From positions 10,094 through 26,313 of the forward strand of contig MU129343.1 in the NCBI GenBank assembly GCA_014904985.1: 16,220 nucleotides of DNA, in the 5' to 3' direction. The position numbers and the translations under genes are program-made. Shown one piece after another: positions 14,957 through 16,220 of the stretch. Below the pieces are notes generated by a model that saw nothing but the letters and a program-made list of their open reading frames with translations, had not been told where the DNA came from and searched no databases. The first letter of the stretch is position 1; every line of letters starts with the position of its first letter. This stretch comes from Hydnum rufescens UP504. Lineage: Eukaryota > Basidiomycota > Agaricomycetes > Cantharellales > Hydnaceae.

Positions 14957-16220
14957 CTACCAGCCGCTCGAGTCGTCGTCCGAAACAATTTCGATCCCGG
15001 GATTGGATGGTAGTTCCTTAAGCTCGAACTCGGTCGTGGTATCTTTGAACTCGTCCCATTCGTTATTTCGAAGGTCGTACTGGATATCTCGGACGCGTAC
15101 CGTGTAGTAAGTTGATGCGCGGTCGTCGGTCACGATAGCGGGGGCCATGTCGTGCGAGGTGGAAAGTGAGGCCGATAGCTGAGAGAGAGCGGGTGCAATG
15201 CGTCGATGAAGAATAAAGGCGGAGTAGGGTGTACCCATACGATGTTCTTGTCGTATTATGTCGGCAGCCTGGATAAAAATACGGGCGAGACGGTCAACTT
15301 GCGATGTGTGAAGGTACGTGGATGGATAAAGAAGGCGATCTCGCCAGGCGGATACGTAGTATTCGTCGCGGAGGAGCTTGAGGTCGCGTTTATTGAGAAC
15401 ATCAGATTTTGTGTTCAGGTCGGCTTCTCGTTGGTGCAGGGTGGCCGAAAGAAGAGACAACGGGGGCGTGAGAGAGTCCATTTGTAGGTTATGATTTGCG
15501 ATCGTGCGACTCAGCTGGTCTAGAAGATCCGCGTGGCGTTTTATGTCTTCGCTTCGCTGTATCTCGTAGTTCTTCCGTACTTCTTCTAACTTTTGAGCGC
15601 GTTCCGTTCACGATCGATGATTGCTTGGCGATAAGAGGGCCATGCTCGGTACGAGTTGCTGTTCTTGCCGGGCCGTGGAACACTGATTGGGCGCTTGTGG
15701 AAGTTTCGTGGTGCGCGAGGGGGATGTGGAGGGGAATAAGAGAGGTGGAACGATGAGCGGGTCGATCTGGTGGATGGTTCTGTGGAGGAGTCGAAGATTT
15801 CGCGGAGTTGCTGTGTTGTCAGGGTTGTAGGTCGCTTGGCGTTCTCTTCCTTCGCGTTTTGATTTGACGGGGCGATATTTTGCGATATAGGGAGAGACGT
15901 TTGAACAGTACTGAGAGGAGGCGAGTTAAGAGGGATCCGCGTCTGCGGGTAGAAGTTATCGATGAAGGGGTGTAATGTGAGGCGGGGATCGAGCGTGCGT
16001 TGGAAACTGAGACCCACGAGTTGGTCGACTTTGGAGGATTCGTCGTTATTGTACTGTTTGACAATGGCACCCGAAGTATTCACAGAATCCGGCCAGAATC
16101 CCTAGGTTTGTGTCAGTTTTTGAGGTCCATTCGCAAACCGAACTTTGATCGTACCTCGCTAGTTTTATTTTCTTCTTTTTTGATGAGCGAAACGAAGACC
16201 GGATCTTCATCGGTCTTGGG
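14957..16220 (-). CDS. Multi-exon gene of unknown function, runs off the right edge
   Basis: Exon 1 (16155 to beyond 16220) ends VSLIKKEENKTSE. A 53-bp intron, 16102-16154, has donor GTACGA, branch-like CTGAC and acceptor CCTAG. Exon 2 starts GFWPDSVNTSG in the same phase. Exon 2 is low-complexity, Ser/Thr/Pro-rich and basic (STRSTRSSFHLSYSPPHPPR). Near 15600 the frame must shift by one base (loss of one, or gain of two) to enter AQKLEEVRKNYEIQRSEDIK, a likely coiled coil. The frame then runs through SAWRDRLLYPSTYLHTSQVD, YYTVRVRDIQYDLR and an acidic end SDDDSSGW with stop TAG 14957. No known domain is recognised. The layout (disordered, coiled coil, small C-terminal part) fits a scaffold or an accessory ORF of a DNA transposon. 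The frameshift may be real or a sequencing error. Many CpGs remain. Confidence 0.55.

Overview
The window looks like a repeat-rich stretch of a filamentous fungal genome, most likely an Agaricomycete (Basidiomycota). The evidence is two decayed Ty3/Gypsy retrotransposons of types common in mushroom-forming fungi, short 45-60 bp GT-AG introns, CCCTAA telomere-type repeats, and no bacterial operon structure. The species cannot be named from the sequence.

Layout. 1-2295: G+T-rich DNA without a confident gene, with one possible proline-rich broken frame at 550-849. 2302-4110 (+): 5'-truncated Gypsy relic carrying the end of RNase H and an integrase. 4111-4672: gene-poor, with small perfect hairpins and a TATA box. 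4673-5787 (+): spliced gene with a Zn2Cys6-like cysteine cluster, broken by in-frame TGAs. 5906-6057: near-perfect palindrome with 73-bp arms. 6113-6376: AT-rich array of 45-bp units, each carrying a CArG-like box CC(A/T)6GG, followed by two short telomere-type tracts and a set of short direct and inverted repeats. 6756-10750 (-): long Gypsy relic with zinc knuckle, protease, RT, RNase H, integrase and chromodomain. 10757-11820: LTR/leader-like repeats in the same (-) sense. About 11826-11905: tRNA-like A and B boxes. 11936-12367: three 160-162 bp tandem repeats. 12706-14332 (-): three diverged paralogous small ORFs of unknown family. 14494-14746: three long poly(T) runs. 14957 to beyond the right edge (-): multi-exon gene of unknown function with one apparent frameshift.

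The strongest global signal is mutational. Every in-frame stop I found inside the three recognised broken frames is TGA: 4 in the left Gypsy relic, 3 in the zinc-cluster gene, 10 in the right Gypsy relic. Several sit where the family normally has Arg. This is what C-to-T change at CpG (CGA to TGA) produces, and the RT catalytic box (YLND instead of YxDD) and the single palindrome mismatch fit the same change. The left 11 kb therefore looks like methylated and deaminated transposon territory. The right 3-4 kb keeps many CpGs and may hold living host or accessory genes. The least explained parts are the CArG array and the tandem paralogue trio.
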